This document shows, one piece after another, positions 1 through 8,694 of a stretch of DNA of 34,932 nucleotides. The stretch comes from Alcaligenaceae bacterium (GTDB lineage Bacteria; Pseudomonadota; Gammaproteobacteria; Burkholderiales; Burkholderiaceae_B): the NCBI GenBank assembly GCA_002737415.1, contig NSIQ01000036.1:1-34932 (forward strand). The letters run 5' to 3'. The translations under genes were made by a program, and so were the position numbers. Every line of letters begins with the position of its first letter. The first letter of the stretch is position 1. The notes beneath the pieces were generated by a model. That model saw only the letters and a list, made by a program, of their open reading frames with translations, did no database searches and was not told the origin of the DNA.

Positions 1-10
1 CTCTCTTGAG

Positions 11-610
11 ATGATTCTTGAACAGCTAGCAGCCGTTCTGCCGCCCCAAACACCCGTTTGGTTTGAGCACGGTGTCGCCCAAGCCAGTTGGACCACGTTT
101 AAAAACGCTTCCGCTCAGGACGCCGTCACTGGCGACTCTGCCTCGACTGCGCCTGCCTCCAACCCTCTGGCAGGCAACGTTTCTCACGCGCTCTATCTTT
201 GGGCAAACGAAAGTGGGCAAACCGAAGGTTTGTTTTCAAGTCTTAGCTTTGGCGGCGCGACTGCCCTGGTTGCAACCGAAACGCGTGGTGAGCCTCGGCC
301 CGACTCAGGTCAGCGCAAGTCAGGGGTGCCGGCAACAAGTTCGGCGTGGTTACCTCCCGGATCGGTGCAACTGTTTGGTCTGCAAGATCGCTCTGCAGGT
401 GGTTTAGCGTCGTTGCAAGCCTTTAGCGTTCCGGCTGGTCGGACAGAGTTGTTGCATCAGCTTACGGCGTACGCCAGCCAACACGGCTGGCGAGGGCAAG
501 GAGAAGAGTTGATTTTTTTAAGAGGCTCTAAACGTCTGCAGTTTGAAATTGATGCCAGTCTGGGTCAAACGAACGCCGTGATTTATGAAACCGAACAGGA
601 CGCGCTTTGA
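11..610 (+). CDS. Unrecognised protein at the upstream edge of the Tad locus
   Basis: A 199-residue ORF whose stop overlaps the TTG start of cpaB, so it is probably co-transcribed and translationally coupled with the Tad genes. I do not recognise a family. It has no signal peptide or membrane segment. The N-terminal third is rich in Ala, Ser and Thr, residues about 90-115 look like a flexible linker, and the last 80 residues look like a small folded domain with alternating hydrophobic positions (WRGQGEELIFLRG region). The ATG at 11 has no good ribosome-binding site, and the frame stays open to the window edge, so the true start may lie outside and the gene may be 5'-truncated here. From context it could be a Tad accessory protein, but this is inference only. 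Confidence 0.6.
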   Translation: MILEQLAAVLPPQTPVWFEHGVAQASWTTFKNASAQDAVTGDSASTAPASNPLAGNVSHALYLWANESGQTEGLFSSLSFGGATALVATETRGEPRPDSGQRKSGVPATSSAWLPPGSVQLFGLQDRSAGGLASLQAFSVPAGRTELLHQLTAYASQHGWRGQGEELIFLRGSKRLQFEIDASLGQTNAVIYETEQDAL

Positions 611-1482
611 AACTGAATATAGCTCGACGCAATGTGGTGTTAATCGTGATCTCTGTCGGACTGGGCTGCGTGTCGGCCTGGGCGATCGAGAGGCATCTGT
701 CAGAAAAGTCAAACGAACTAGAGTCGCGCAGCCGAACGGACAAGGTGGTTCGTGTCGTTGCAGCGCGAGACCTGCCTCGCGGCACCCTGATTAATCTAGA
801 GGATTTAGCGAAGAACGAGTTTCCGTCGAGTTGGGTGGGGTCAGACTCCATCGAATTGAGTGAGGCGCATCTCGCGCAGGGCAAGCATTTAAGTGTCGAC
901 TTAAAAGCGGGTCAATTATTGATGCAAATTCATTTGGCCGAGCGTGCACAGCCTGCGCTAGCCAGCCGCTTAAGTCCCGACAAACGAGCGGTCACGATTG
1001 CGGTTGATTTATTAAGCTCAATGTCGGGGCTGCTGCAGCCAGGTGATCGTGTCGATTTATTTGTCTCTTTTGAATATAAAGGACAACGCACAACCGCCAC
1101 CTTATTGCAAAGTGTCGAGGTCTTAGCAACAGGCCAGCAAACGCGTTCAAGCAGCGACACTGCGGCAAGTGCTGAGCCCCAATTCTCGACCGTCACGCTG
1201 GCGGTCTCGCATGCCGACGCGACAAAGCTGGTGGCTGCGAGACAAGGCGGCACGATCACTGCAGTGTTGAGTCACGAAACCGCTGAGCCGCTTCAAGCCA
1301 ATCGCTCGGTCTCGGCAGATCATTTGCCAGGTCTGTTGGGCTTGGGGATCGAAAAGGGGCCAGCGCCTGTCGAGGTGATCTACGGCGATCGGCTGGCATC
1401 AGAGTTATCGCCAGCGGGGGTGTCAGACTGGGCGCAATGGGTCGGTGACAAAGGGCTTTTAGCACCGAGGGGTGACCAATGA
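607..1482 (+). CDS. cpaB: Flp pilus assembly protein CpaB/RcpC
   Basis: CpaB (RcpC) is a periplasmic, inner-membrane-anchored Tad component thought to work with the secretin. The 291-residue product has an N-terminal membrane anchor at about residues 9-27, then a SAF-like domain from about 47 (VVRVVAARDLPRGT) and the RcpC region at about 120-160, with the family signature LLQPGDRVDLFV. Length is normal for the family. The start is TTG at 607, sharing two bases with the TGA of the upstream ORF, with no in-frame ATG at the expected position. The stop overlaps the ATG of cpaC (ATGA), which indicates tight coupling. Family assignment is firm; the exact periplasmic role is taken from the family. 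Confidence 0.93.
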   Translation: MKLNIARRNVVLIVISVGLGCVSAWAIERHLSEKSNELESRSRTDKVVRVVAARDLPRGTLINLEDLAKNEFPSSWVGSDSIELSEAHLAQGKHLSVDLKAGQLLMQIHLAERAQPALASRLSPDKRAVTIAVDLLSSMSGLLQPGDRVDLFVSFEYKGQRTTATLLQSVEVLATGQQTRSSSDTAASAEPQFSTVTLAVSHADATKLVAARQGGTITAVLSHETAEPLQANRSVSADHLPGLLGLGIEKGPAPVEVIYGDRLASELSPAGVSDWAQWVGDKGLLAPRGDQ

Positions 1483-2897
1483 CAAGCACCCGCGATATGC
1501 CGGCGTCGCGGCCTCTTCGCGCGCGAAGATGGCTATTTGCCTTGAGCCTCTCGCTTTGTAGTGCAGCGCTTTGGGCGAGTGAACCGCAGCGCCTAGATCT
1601 TGAAATGGGTGCCTCTAGCGTTCTCAAACTTAGAGGGGTCACCAGAATTGCTGTGGGGAACAGCCAAATTGTTCAGGCAACGGCGGTAAACCCACGCGAG
1701 GTATTGATTTTTGGAAAAGCGCGCGGGGCCACCACAGTTGATATCTGGGTCTCTGACCACAAGCGCGCGTCTTATCGTGTGTTTGTGGCACCCGAGGGCC
1801 TAGGCAGAGTGCAAGAAGAGATCACGCGGTTGCTAAAAAATATTCCGCAAGCCCGCAGCAGAATCGCGGGCGACAAACTCGTCATCGAAGGCGAGGATCT
1901 GACCGATGCAGACCAAGCGCGTATTGCAAATTTAGCCAAGCGCTATCCAGAGATTGTTGATTTCACGAGCCAGTTGGGTTGGGACAAAATGATTTTATTA
2001 GACGTGCAAGTGCTTGAGTTGCCCAGCTCGCGTATGCAAGAGTTAGGTATTCGCTGGGATCCTTCGTCGCAAGGAGGCTTGAATGCAGGTCTGGCTTGGG
2101 AGGGCGGGTCGACCTCAGTGGCTCAGCGTCCAGGCGAAGCGGGGTTGGCAGTCCCCTTTCCGTTATCTCAGGCGGCAGGATACTTGGGCTTAAACACCTT
2201 GTTGTCGGCACGCTTGGCGGCGCTGTCAAAAGCAGGTGAGGCCGTGGTCTTGGCGCAACCGCAGCTGTTAGCGCGTAGCGGCTCAACCGCCAGTTTTTTA
2301 GCCGGCGGTGAAGTGCCCTATGCCTCGGTGGATAAAGACGGTAAATCGACCACGACCTTCAAGAAATACGGTGTCTCTTTAAATATCACCCCGCATGCCG
2401 ATCGCAACGCGGGGATTCGGTCTCGTATCGAGATCGAAGTCAGTTCAGTCGACACGTCCATCACTGTCCCAGGTGGGCCCGCCTTGAAAATCCGCAAAGC
2501 CTCGACCGAGTTCAACGTACGGTCAGGGCAAACCTTGGTGCTTGGCGGCTTTATCTCACGCGAACGATCGCGTGACCGCGATGGCTTGCCCGGGGGTGTT
2601 GATATTCCGGTTCTTGGAGGGCTGTTTGGTGTCAAGCGCGAGCAAGAACGACACACCGAACTTGCGATTTTTGTCACCCCTGTGATTGTCGATCCGCAAC
2701 ATCCGGCGATGGCTGCCCGCGTGGCGAACGGGCAGGGGTTACTGCAAACCTCGTTTCCCGACGCGCCAAAGCTCAATACGCCCATCGCGACTGAGCAACA
2801 GACGCAGCAATGGGAGCAACAGCCCCAAGCAGGCGCTGTGCAGCCGAACCTCGGGTCGCAGTGGGAAGACGCGAGCGCGGCCACTGAAGCCCGCTAG
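1479..2897 (+). CDS. cpaC: Tad secretin CpaC/RcpA
   Basis: Outer-membrane secretin forming the channel for Flp pili. The 472-residue protein starts with a signal peptide (Arg-rich n-region, hydrophobic core at about 18-31, likely cleavage near A33). A CpaC N-terminal domain follows, containing the LRGVTRIAVG motif at about 51-60, then a BON-like stretch and the secretin domain. GGEVPYA sits at 276-282, and the typical IPVLGGLFG and ELAIFVTPVIV blocks lie near the C-terminal end of the domain. The last 60 residues are Gln/Ala-rich and probably disordered. The ATG overlaps the cpaB stop. The next gene begins 49 nt downstream, the only real gap in the Tad block, and it is where cpaE/tadZ would often lie. 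Confidence 0.94.
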   Translation: MTSTRDMPASRPLRARRWLFALSLSLCSAALWASEPQRLDLEMGASSVLKLRGVTRIAVGNSQIVQATAVNPREVLIFGKARGATTVDIWVSDHKRASYRVFVAPEGLGRVQEEITRLLKNIPQARSRIAGDKLVIEGEDLTDADQARIANLAKRYPEIVDFTSQLGWDKMILLDVQVLELPSSRMQELGIRWDPSSQGGLNAGLAWEGGSTSVAQRPGEAGLAVPFPLSQAAGYLGLNTLLSARLAALSKAGEAVVLAQPQLLARSGSTASFLAGGEVPYASVDKDGKSTTTFKKYGVSLNITPHADRNAGIRSRIEIEVSSVDTSITVPGGPALKIRKASTEFNVRSGQTLVLGGFISRERSRDRDGLPGGVDIPVLGGLFGVKREQERHTELAIFVTPVIVDPQHPAMAARVANGQGLLQTSFPDAPKLNTPIATEQQTQQWEQQPQAGAVQPNLGSQWEDASAATEAR

Positions 2898-2946
2898 GTT
2901 CGACTGTCAATCAATAATTTGTCACTTGTCAGAGAAAGGATTTCAC

Positions 2947-4689
2947 TTGATTGAATTAGATCTATTTTTTGAAGATGGAACGCGCCGACGCGGTAAGTTC
3001 GAAGTTCCGGTGGTAATGGGTCGCGCGTCTGATTGCGGGATTCAGGTCTCACACTGGCGCATCGCTCGACAACACTTGCGCATCTCGCGCGCAGAAGATG
3101 GCTTTCATGTTGATGATTTAGGCTCGATCCTCGGTACCCGCATTAACGGGAACCGTATCACTCGGTATGGCCCTCTTAAAAAAGCGGATGAAATTATTGT
3201 CGGGCCGTGCCTGCTTCGTCTCGCGGCACCTCTCGTGCAAAAGGCTGCGTCGGTGGTTGTGTGCAACGAAGGCACGCCCACCGAACTCAATCGTTTGCGA
3301 CAGCAGAGCGAACAGTACTCGAGCTTAAACGACACTCCAAACAAAAGTCAAAACCAAAGACAATATGAACAGTACGCTCAGGTTCAAACCCTGCGCAATA
3401 CGCAAGACGACATCCCACGCGACACCCGCGGTGACATCCACAGTGAGACAGTGCAGAAAGACTTGCGTCAAGAGTTGCGTGCGGGGCTCATTCGGGCGTT
3501 CGATTTAAGGCGTAACGATGTCGCAACACTTTCTGAAAGCGCGTTAAAGGGGCAGGCGCAGGCATGCGTCTCTGAGCTTCTTGAAAAAAGCCACGCAATG
3601 CTTAGCCAGTCTGAGCGACAACGGGTGCTTAAACTCGTCGTCGACGAGGCGATTGGCTTGGGTGTGCTTGAAGAGCTTCTTGAGGACGGTACCGTGACCG
3701 AAGTCATGGTGAATCGGTTTGACGAGATTTATGTTGAGATCAACGGCATGTTAAGTAAACACTCGTTACAGTTTAGCGATGAGCAAGCGGTGCGCAGCGT
3801 GATCGAACGCATTGTGTACCCTCTGGGCCGCAGAATTGACGAGGCCTCGCCGATGGTGGACGCGCGCCTAGCCGACGGTTCGCGACTTAACGCAGTTTTG
3901 CCTCCGATCTCTGTCAGAGGCGCAAGCCTGACGATCCGAAAATTTCCTAAAAAGCGTTTGCAAATGCAAGATCTTGTCGCACAGCAAACCTTGCCAGCTG
4001 CGCTGGCTGATTTTTTACGGTTATGCGTTGAGCGGCGCTTAAATATTCTAGTTTCTGGCGGAACGGGCTCGGGCAAAACGACTTTGCTTAATATTTTGGC
4101 TGGCTTTGTTGACCCTCTGCAAAGAATCGTCACAATTGAAGATTCGGCAGAGTTGTCGATACAGCACCCGCACGTTGTCACGCTTGAAGCACGCACGGCA
4201 AACTCTGAAGGACAGGGTGCCGTAACCATTCGCGACTTGGTGAAAAATGCTTTAAGAATGCGCCCTGATCGTATCGTGGTCGGAGAGGTCAGAAGCGTCG
4301 AGGCGCTTGATATGTTGGCTGCGATGAACACCGGCCACGATGGCTCGCTCACAACTTTACATGCCAACAGCCCGCGTGACGCGTTGTCGCGTCTTGAAAC
4401 TATGGTCTTGAGCGCGAACGTCGCGCTGTCTTTGCAAGCTATCCGAGAGCAAATCGGTTCAGCGCTTCAAATGGTGGTACAGCAAACAAGATTGGCAAAT
4501 GGCCGTCGAGTCATCACGGGTCTAGCTGAGATCTCTGGAGTTGAATCTGGTGTCGTCCAAATGCAGCAACTGGTGCGCTTTGATGCCAAGAGTCAAAGCT
4601 TGGTTGGCATCGGATTAAGGCCCGCTTTTTTTGAAAAATTAGAACGGCCACCCGAACGCTCAATGACGAACTGGTTTTTGCGGGCATGA
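2947..4689 (+). CDS. cpaF: FHA-domain fusion of the Tad ATPase CpaF/TadA
   Basis: Hexameric cytoplasmic ATPase that powers Flp pilus assembly. I place the start at TTG 2947, six bases after a good AGAAAGGA ribosome-binding site. The frame is open further upstream, but there it only shadows cpaC. The 580-residue product has two parts. Residues about 1-90 form an FHA domain, with GR at 25-26, R41 and H43, and the DDLGS turn at 56-60. A polar Gln/Arg-rich linker at about 100-170 leads to a CpaF core with Walker A GGTGSGKTT (371-379), Walker B-like RIVVGEV and the His-box TGHDGSLTTLHAN. At usual phosphothreonine-contact positions the FHA has Ala40 for Ser and Leu62 for Asn, so it may not read phosphothreonine in the standard way. 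The stop overlaps tadB. Confidence 0.92.
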   Translation: MIELDLFFEDGTRRRGKFEVPVVMGRASDCGIQVSHWRIARQHLRISRAEDGFHVDDLGSILGTRINGNRITRYGPLKKADEIIVGPCLLRLAAPLVQKAASVVVCNEGTPTELNRLRQQSEQYSSLNDTPNKSQNQRQYEQYAQVQTLRNTQDDIPRDTRGDIHSETVQKDLRQELRAGLIRAFDLRRNDVATLSESALKGQAQACVSELLEKSHAMLSQSERQRVLKLVVDEAIGLGVLEELLEDGTVTEVMVNRFDEIYVEINGMLSKHSLQFSDEQAVRSVIERIVYPLGRRIDEASPMVDARLADGSRLNAVLPPISVRGASLTIRKFPKKRLQMQDLVAQQTLPAALADFLRLCVERRLNILVSGGTGSGKTTLLNILAGFVDPLQRIVTIEDSAELSIQHPHVVTLEARTANSEGQGAVTIRDLVKNALRMRPDRIVVGEVRSVEALDMLAAMNTGHDGSLTTLHANSPRDALSRLETMVLSANVALSLQAIREQIGSALQMVVQQTRLANGRRVITGLAEISGVESGVVQMQQLVRFDAKSQSLVGIGLRPAFFEKLERPPERSMTNWFLRA

Positions 4690-5531
4690 TCGTTTTAGGA
4701 CTGTCGTGCGCCTGCCTTGCGGTTGCTTTAGCTGCCTGGATCAGTCAAAGGCTTTTTTATGAAGCCGCGCAACGCTATCAGAGTAGCTTTACCGAGCAGG
4801 CGCGTACAGAACTCTCTGATCTCTTTGTTTTTGTTGACCTGACTCACTTGTGGCCTGCGCTGGTGTGCGGCGCGATCGGCGTCACGCTATTTTGTTGGCT
4901 GTTGACGCAAAGCGTCGTTTTTGCCTTGTCGCTTGGCGCCCTCAGTGTTTTCTTGCCACGTGTTGCGCTGACGAGTGCGTTACGGCGTCGACAAAAACGT
5001 TTTGATCTGCAGCTGCCCGAGTTGCTGTTAGCACTGTCGGGGTCGTTGCGTGCTGGCGCGAGCTTAACATTCGCGCTTAAAAGTATTGTGCAAGATGCAG
5101 CGACTCCGCTGTCTCAAGAGTTTGGTCTGGTCTTGCGAGAGCAGCGAATGGGTTTGAGCTTTGCGCAAACTCTCGAAAATCTGTACGAGCGAATGCCGTC
5201 TGAAAGTGTCGAACTGGTCACGACGATGCTCATTGTCGGTATGCACTCGGGCGGCTCGCTTGCCGAATTACTTGAACGACTGTGCAGCAATTTGTGCGCG
5301 CGACAACATCTGGAAGGAAAAATCGAAGTCATGACCTCGCAAGGAAAAATGCAGGCTTGGATTATGGGTGCGCTCCCGCTTGTGTTGCTATTGGTCTTAA
5401 GCCAGATCGATCCCGTTTCGATTCACTTGCTGTTTACGACCACGCAAGGGCAGGGGGTGCTGTTGACGGTATGCGTGCTTGAAACACTTGGTGTTTTTTG
5501 TCTGCGTCGTATTTTAGCCATCCATGTCTAA
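4686..5531 (+). CDS. tadB: Tad inner-membrane platform protein TadB
   Basis: One of two GspF-like polytopic proteins forming the inner-membrane platform on which CpaF acts. The 281-residue protein has an N-terminal membrane segment at about 1-20, one or two more at about 55-95, a cytoplasmic T2SSF domain (LPELLLALSGSLRAGASL followed by helices about 115-220) and two C-terminal membrane helices (about 225-245 and 258-276). The ATG overlaps the cpaF stop by four bases and its own stop overlaps tadC by eight, the usual tadA-tadB-tadC arrangement. Length is typical. TadB and TadC are told apart here by order and by the start of the T2SSF domain. Confidence 0.92.
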   Translation: MIVLGLSCACLAVALAAWISQRLFYEAAQRYQSSFTEQARTELSDLFVFVDLTHLWPALVCGAIGVTLFCWLLTQSVVFALSLGALSVFLPRVALTSALRRRQKRFDLQLPELLLALSGSLRAGASLTFALKSIVQDAATPLSQEFGLVLREQRMGLSFAQTLENLYERMPSESVELVTTMLIVGMHSGGSLAELLERLCSNLCARQHLEGKIEVMTSQGKMQAWIMGALPLVLLLVLSQIDPVSIHLLFTTTQGQGVLLTVCVLETLGVFCLRRILAIHV

Positions 5532-6441
5532 GCCATTGGTGGTGCTTGCATCGGTAGCAGGGGCTTGTGCAATCGCGGTTGCACTTTATCTCTTTGTTCG
5601 CTTGGTCGTCGAACACTTTGAGCAGTCACGACGCGAGGGTGTGTCGCCAAGTTTGAAGTCTTGGTTGTCAAGCGATCTGCTGCAGCCCGTTCTTGCCCGC
5701 CTAGGGCGCGTATTACACCCGTTGATCACCTGGAATCAGCGGCGCATTTTGTCGGGATTGCTTGTGCGAGCGGGTGTGCAGCACTTAGACTATGCGCAAG
5801 TCTTTGTGTTGCAGGCTTTGCTCTTGGTACTTGCCCTGTGCGCCTTTTGCTTGCATGTTACGCTTGGGTTAGCCGAAGATCTTTTCACGCGGTTTGAGCT
5901 GAGTGTCTGGGGAGTTGGCGGCTTGTGTGCCTCGGCTGTGTGCTGGTGGTTACCCATTTTTTGGCTCAAGCGCCTGTATCGCCAACGCTTGGCTTCAATC
6001 GAACGCTCGTTACCTTTTTTCTTGGATATGGTCGGCTTAGGTCTAGATGCCGGGCAAAATCTTCAGGCCGCAATGCAGATGGCGAGCGAGCGTTTACGAC
6101 CCGGTGCGTTAAAAACTGAATGGCAGCATACGTTGACAGATATTCGCTCGGGACTTGCGCGGGCGCAGGCCCTCAGGCAATTAAGCGCGCGCATTGAGCT
6201 GACGGCCTTACGCCAGCTCTTAGCCGCGTTGATTCAAGGCGAGGCGTTAGGTCTGGGCATGGCGCACATCATTGGCGTGTATGGGGCGCAACAACGCGCG
6301 CAACGCCTGATGGCAGCAGAAAAACGGGCGCTTCAGGCGCCGGTCAAAATGCTTTTTCCACTAGCGTTGTTTATTTTTCCGTGTACGTTCCTGATCTTAG
6401 GATTTCCGGTAGTGGTGCAGCTCTTTGGCCTGCACGCATGA
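5524..6441 (+). CDS. tadC: Tad inner-membrane platform protein TadC
   Basis: Second GspF-like platform protein, partner of TadB. The 305-residue product has membrane segments at about 5-27, 95-118 and 128-150, a T2SSF domain beginning with the characteristic RSLPFFLDMVGLGLDAGQNL, and a final membrane pair around 275-300 (MLFPLALFIFPCTFLILGFP). The ATG lies inside the end of tadB and the stop overlaps the start of the DUF192 gene. No tadD, tadE, tadF, tadG, flp or prepilin peptidase follows. If the locus is complete, those genes must lie upstream of the window or elsewhere. Confidence 0.92.
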   Translation: MSKPLVVLASVAGACAIAVALYLFVRLVVEHFEQSRREGVSPSLKSWLSSDLLQPVLARLGRVLHPLITWNQRRILSGLLVRAGVQHLDYAQVFVLQALLLVLALCAFCLHVTLGLAEDLFTRFELSVWGVGGLCASAVCWWLPIFWLKRLYRQRLASIERSLPFFLDMVGLGLDAGQNLQAAMQMASERLRPGALKTEWQHTLTDIRSGLARAQALRQLSARIELTALRQLLAALIQGEALGLGMAHIIGVYGAQQRAQRLMAAEKRALQAPVKMLFPLALFIFPCTFLILGFPVVVQLFGLHA

Positions 6442-6833
6442 TCGAGCATAACTGCAATGCGCTTGAACTGACGTTGGCGCATGGGTGGCTCGCCAGAGCC
6501 GTTGGTTGGCTGACTAAGCGCGAAATCCAGCCCTGCGAAGCCTTATGGTTAAAACCTTGCGCGGCGATTCACACCTTTGGCATGCGGTTCGCTTTGGGTG
6601 TATTTTTTTTGGATACACAAGACCGCGTGATAAAAATTGTGCCCCGGCTTAAGCCCTTTAGCTTTGCCCTTTGTTTTCGTGCGACCTCGGTCATTGAAAT
6701 TGCGGCCTTTCACCCACAAGACACGGCTGTCATGGTGCGGCGTCTTGAGCAGGCACTTGTTCGTCTGCAGACGCCAGAAACACAGAGGCGTAGCTTGGAT
6801 AAAAACTACAATACAAGGCGGCGCCGCCAATAA
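6438..6833 (+). CDS. DUF192 family protein at the end of the Tad operon
   Basis: A 131-residue DUF192 protein of unknown biochemical function. The diagnostic block is PCEALWLKPCAAIHTFGMRF, followed by FALGVFFLD and a run of hydrophobic strands. The start is taken at ATG 6438, which overlaps the tadC stop as ATGA; the frame is open further upstream inside tadC, but coupling favours this start. DUF192 proteins often have signal peptides, and this one has none, so it is probably cytoplasmic. The C-terminal tail is very basic (ends NTRRRRQ) and overlaps the convergent membrane-protein gene by 104 nt. DUF192 at this position suggests a Tad accessory role, but no mechanism is known to me. Confidence 0.85.
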   Translation: MIEHNCNALELTLAHGWLARAVGWLTKREIQPCEALWLKPCAAIHTFGMRFALGVFFLDTQDRVIKIVPRLKPFSFALCFRATSVIEIAAFHPQDTAVMVRRLEQALVRLQTPETQRRSLDKNYNTRRRRQ

Positions 6834-7527
6834 TGTTGATGGGGACTTGGAGGGTGGCTGCGATCGAGCTCGATAACCCGGCCCAAACAAGCACGCTCAT
6901 GGCGCTGTCGATCGCGACAAAGACGCCTAGCCAACTGGCACCGTAGATTGAAAATACCCACTTGTTGCGCCAGCACGCAACACCACTAAAAAATAAGGCT
7001 TGCAGTAAGCCGATCTTGTGCCAGGCCACAAGCGCGGGTGCATACCAAAATAAAGCAGCCATCAACATATAAAAAATGGCAAAGATGATCATCGGCGTGC
7101 GCACCGCTTCAAGCAAGGGCATCAGGTTGTTTGAGCCTGTGAGTGCCTTGAGCGCTTCGGTGACCTCGGCGGCAAAGGGCATAAAGGCTAAAAGTCCCAA
7201 CAGCAGGCAAGTGACTAAATACAATGCCCCCATCCCGAGTAGTTTTTTAAAAACGGTGGGCGGTTTGAGCGGCTCAAGCCAATGGCTGAGCAGAATTTTA
7301 TGCCCCTGCGCGGCATGCCGACCCGCTGACAGTGTGACGACGGTTACTGCGGGCATCAGAATGACGAAGACGATCGGGCCGATGGGAGGCGTGATGCTTG
7401 CGATCATTAATAAAAGGCTAATGAACATTGCCCAAGAGAAAAACGCCAGGGGTTGCGTGCGAAATAGCGCCCAGCCCTCACAGACCCACCGCCAACCACT
7501 TAACGCATTGAGGGCAACAGCTTGCAT
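6730..7527 (-). CDS. BPSS1780-family integral membrane protein
   Basis: A 265-residue polytopic membrane protein with about five or six hydrophobic helices: FFSWAMFISLLLMIASI, the PIVFVILMPAVTVV region, LYLVTCLLLGLLAFMPF, MIIFAIFYMLMAALFWYAPAL and SWLGVFVAIDSAMSVLVWAGL, plus a C-terminal hydrophobic stretch. The pattern and the LF-x-x-QPLAFF N-terminus match the uncharacterised BPSS1780 family common in Burkholderiales, recognised from memory. The start is ATG 7527, whose A is the last base of the thrB stop (TGATG), with AGGAAG five to six bases upstream, so it is coupled to thrB. Its 3' end overlaps the DUF192 gene on the opposite strand. Function unknown. Confidence 0.78.
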   Translation of the reverse strand: MQAVALNALSGWRWVCEGWALFRTQPLAFFSWAMFISLLLMIASITPPIGPIVFVILMPAVTVVTLSAGRHAAQGHKILLSHWLEPLKPPTVFKKLLGMGALYLVTCLLLGLLAFMPFAAEVTEALKALTGSNNLMPLLEAVRTPMIIFAIFYMLMAALFWYAPALVAWHKIGLLQALFFSGVACWRNKWVFSIYGASWLGVFVAIDSAMSVLVWAGLSSSIAATLQVPINIIGGAALYCSFYPSYASVFLASADEQVPAQDAAP

Positions 7528-8504
7528 CAATCTTCCTTTGGTAAATCGGGGATTAGACCGACGGTTCGTTGCTGAAGTACACGTTCAAAGTGGCTAGGGT
7601 CGTGAGGCTTAAGTGTTTGTGCCGCACGGGGGAGGTAAAAGTCATACAGACGTGAGATCCAGAAGCGCAAGGCGGCGGCTCGCAGCAACGTCGGCCATAA
7701 CAGTCGCTCAGCGGCGGTAAAGGGACGAATACTTGTGTAGGCGGCTAACCAAGCCTGAACGTGTGCGGGCTTAAAACTGCCGGTATCTAAGTGGATACAC
7801 CAGTCGTTGACACTCACTGCCACATCAAACAGCCAGGTGTCGCAACCGGCGAAATAAAAGTCGATGAACCCACCCATTTTAGGTTGCTGGTGGGTGCCTG
7901 CAAAAAGCACATTGTCTCTGAACAAATCGCAGTGCGAAGGGCCAAAGGGCAGGGTTTTGTATGGTTCTGTCAGAGCAACCGCACGTTGTTCGTCTAAGCT
8001 CTGGGTAAGGAGCGCGGCCAGGCTTGAGGGTAGGTAGGGTAAAACTACCGGCGCGGTTTGCTCCCACCAAGCAAGGCCTCGCAGATTGGGTTGGGTCATG
8101 GCAAAGTTTTTTGTGGCAAGGTGCGTGCGGGCCAAGGTTTGCCCGGCCAGCGCACAGTGCTCGACCGTCGGTGCGGGCTCGTAGGCCCCCGCCAGTCGGC
8201 TAACAATCGCTGTGGGTTTGTGCGCCAACGTTGAAAGGCGCGAGCCGTCTAAACGAGTTTGTGGGTGGGGCACAGGCACGTCGCGTTGCGCGAGGTGGTG
8301 CATCAATTCGATATAAAAGGGGAGTTGTGCGGCAGTCAAGACTTCAAAAATCGTTAAAACATATTCGCCGCGTGTCGTCGTCAGAAAAAAATTGCTGTTT
8401 TCGATACCGGTCGCGATGCCTCGCAACGCGACAAAGTCCCCTAAGTCATAGCTTTGAAGCAGCGCGCGCACGCGATCGTCACTGACAGAGGTAAAAACGG
8501 CCAT
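7527..8504 (-). CDS. thrB: Homoserine kinase (ThrB, choline-kinase-like type II)
   Basis: Phosphorylates homoserine to O-phosphohomoserine with ATP, in threonine synthesis. The 325-residue protein belongs to the aminoglycoside phosphotransferase/choline-kinase fold used by many proteobacteria, not the GHMP-type ThrB of E. coli. Visible features are the N-terminal [10 protein letters not shown] and the GIENSNFFL loop (33-41). The catalytic loop [11 protein letters not shown] lies at 191-201, with D193 as catalytic base. The metal-binding GFIDFYFAG carries D215. Cys at 192 replaces the more usual Ala or Gly and is probably harmless. It is the first gene of a two-gene minus-strand unit. It links functionally to asd further along, which feeds the same aspartate-family pathway. 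Confidence 0.93.
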   Translation of the reverse strand: MAVFTSVSDDRVRALLQSYDLGDFVALRGIATGIENSNFFLTTTRGEYVLTIFEVLTAAQLPFYIELMHHLAQRDVPVPHPQTRLDGSRLSTLAHKPTAIVSRLAGAYEPAPTVEHCALAGQTLARTHLATKNFAMTQPNLRGLAWWEQTAPVVLPYLPSSLAALLTQSLDEQRAVALTEPYKTLPFGPSHCDLFRDNVLFAGTHQQPKMGGFIDFYFAGCDTWLFDVAVSVNDWCIHLDTGSFKPAHVQAWLAAYTSIRPFTAAERLLWPTLLRAAALRFWISRLYDFYLPRAAQTLKPHDPSHFERVLQQRTVGLIPDLPKED

Positions 8505-8589
8505 AAAACATCACAAAAAGTTAAGTGGATACCAGACACGTGCCGCAGCAAGACCGAAAATACTAACCGCTATGCGAAGTTTAACAAGA

Positions 8590-8603
8590 AGTGTGAAAAC
8601 ACT
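8590..8603. repeat. Short inverted repeat in the thrB/dusA divergent intergenic region
   Basis: AGTGT-GAAA-ACACT, a perfect 5-bp stem with a GAAA tetraloop inside the 190-bp region between the divergent thrB and dusA starts. It could be part of a leader or a small operator. The stem is too short and lacks a T-tract, so it is not a convincing terminator. Confidence 0.3.
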
Positions 8604-8618
8604 CTTTAACGCCCCGCG

Positions 8619-8649
8619 TTGCGTGCTCAAGCGGCGGCAGGCGTAAAAT
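8619..8649 (+). promoter_or_regulatory. Possible dusA promoter
   Basis: TTGCGT (8619-8624) and TAAAAT (8644-8649) are separated by 19 bases, with the -10 about 45 bases before the dusA ATG. The hexamers are reasonable, but the spacing is longer than the preferred 17, so this is tentative. Confidence 0.3.
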
Positions 8650-8694
8650 TCGCGCTTTCTGGCAAAAAATGTTGCTGTTTGCCTTTCGAACGAT

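Noticed and set aside
2686-2946. Upstream extension of cpaF into cpaC
   Set aside because: The residues are an out-of-frame reading of the secretin gene; the FHA domain starts right after TTG 2947, which has a good ribosome-binding site.
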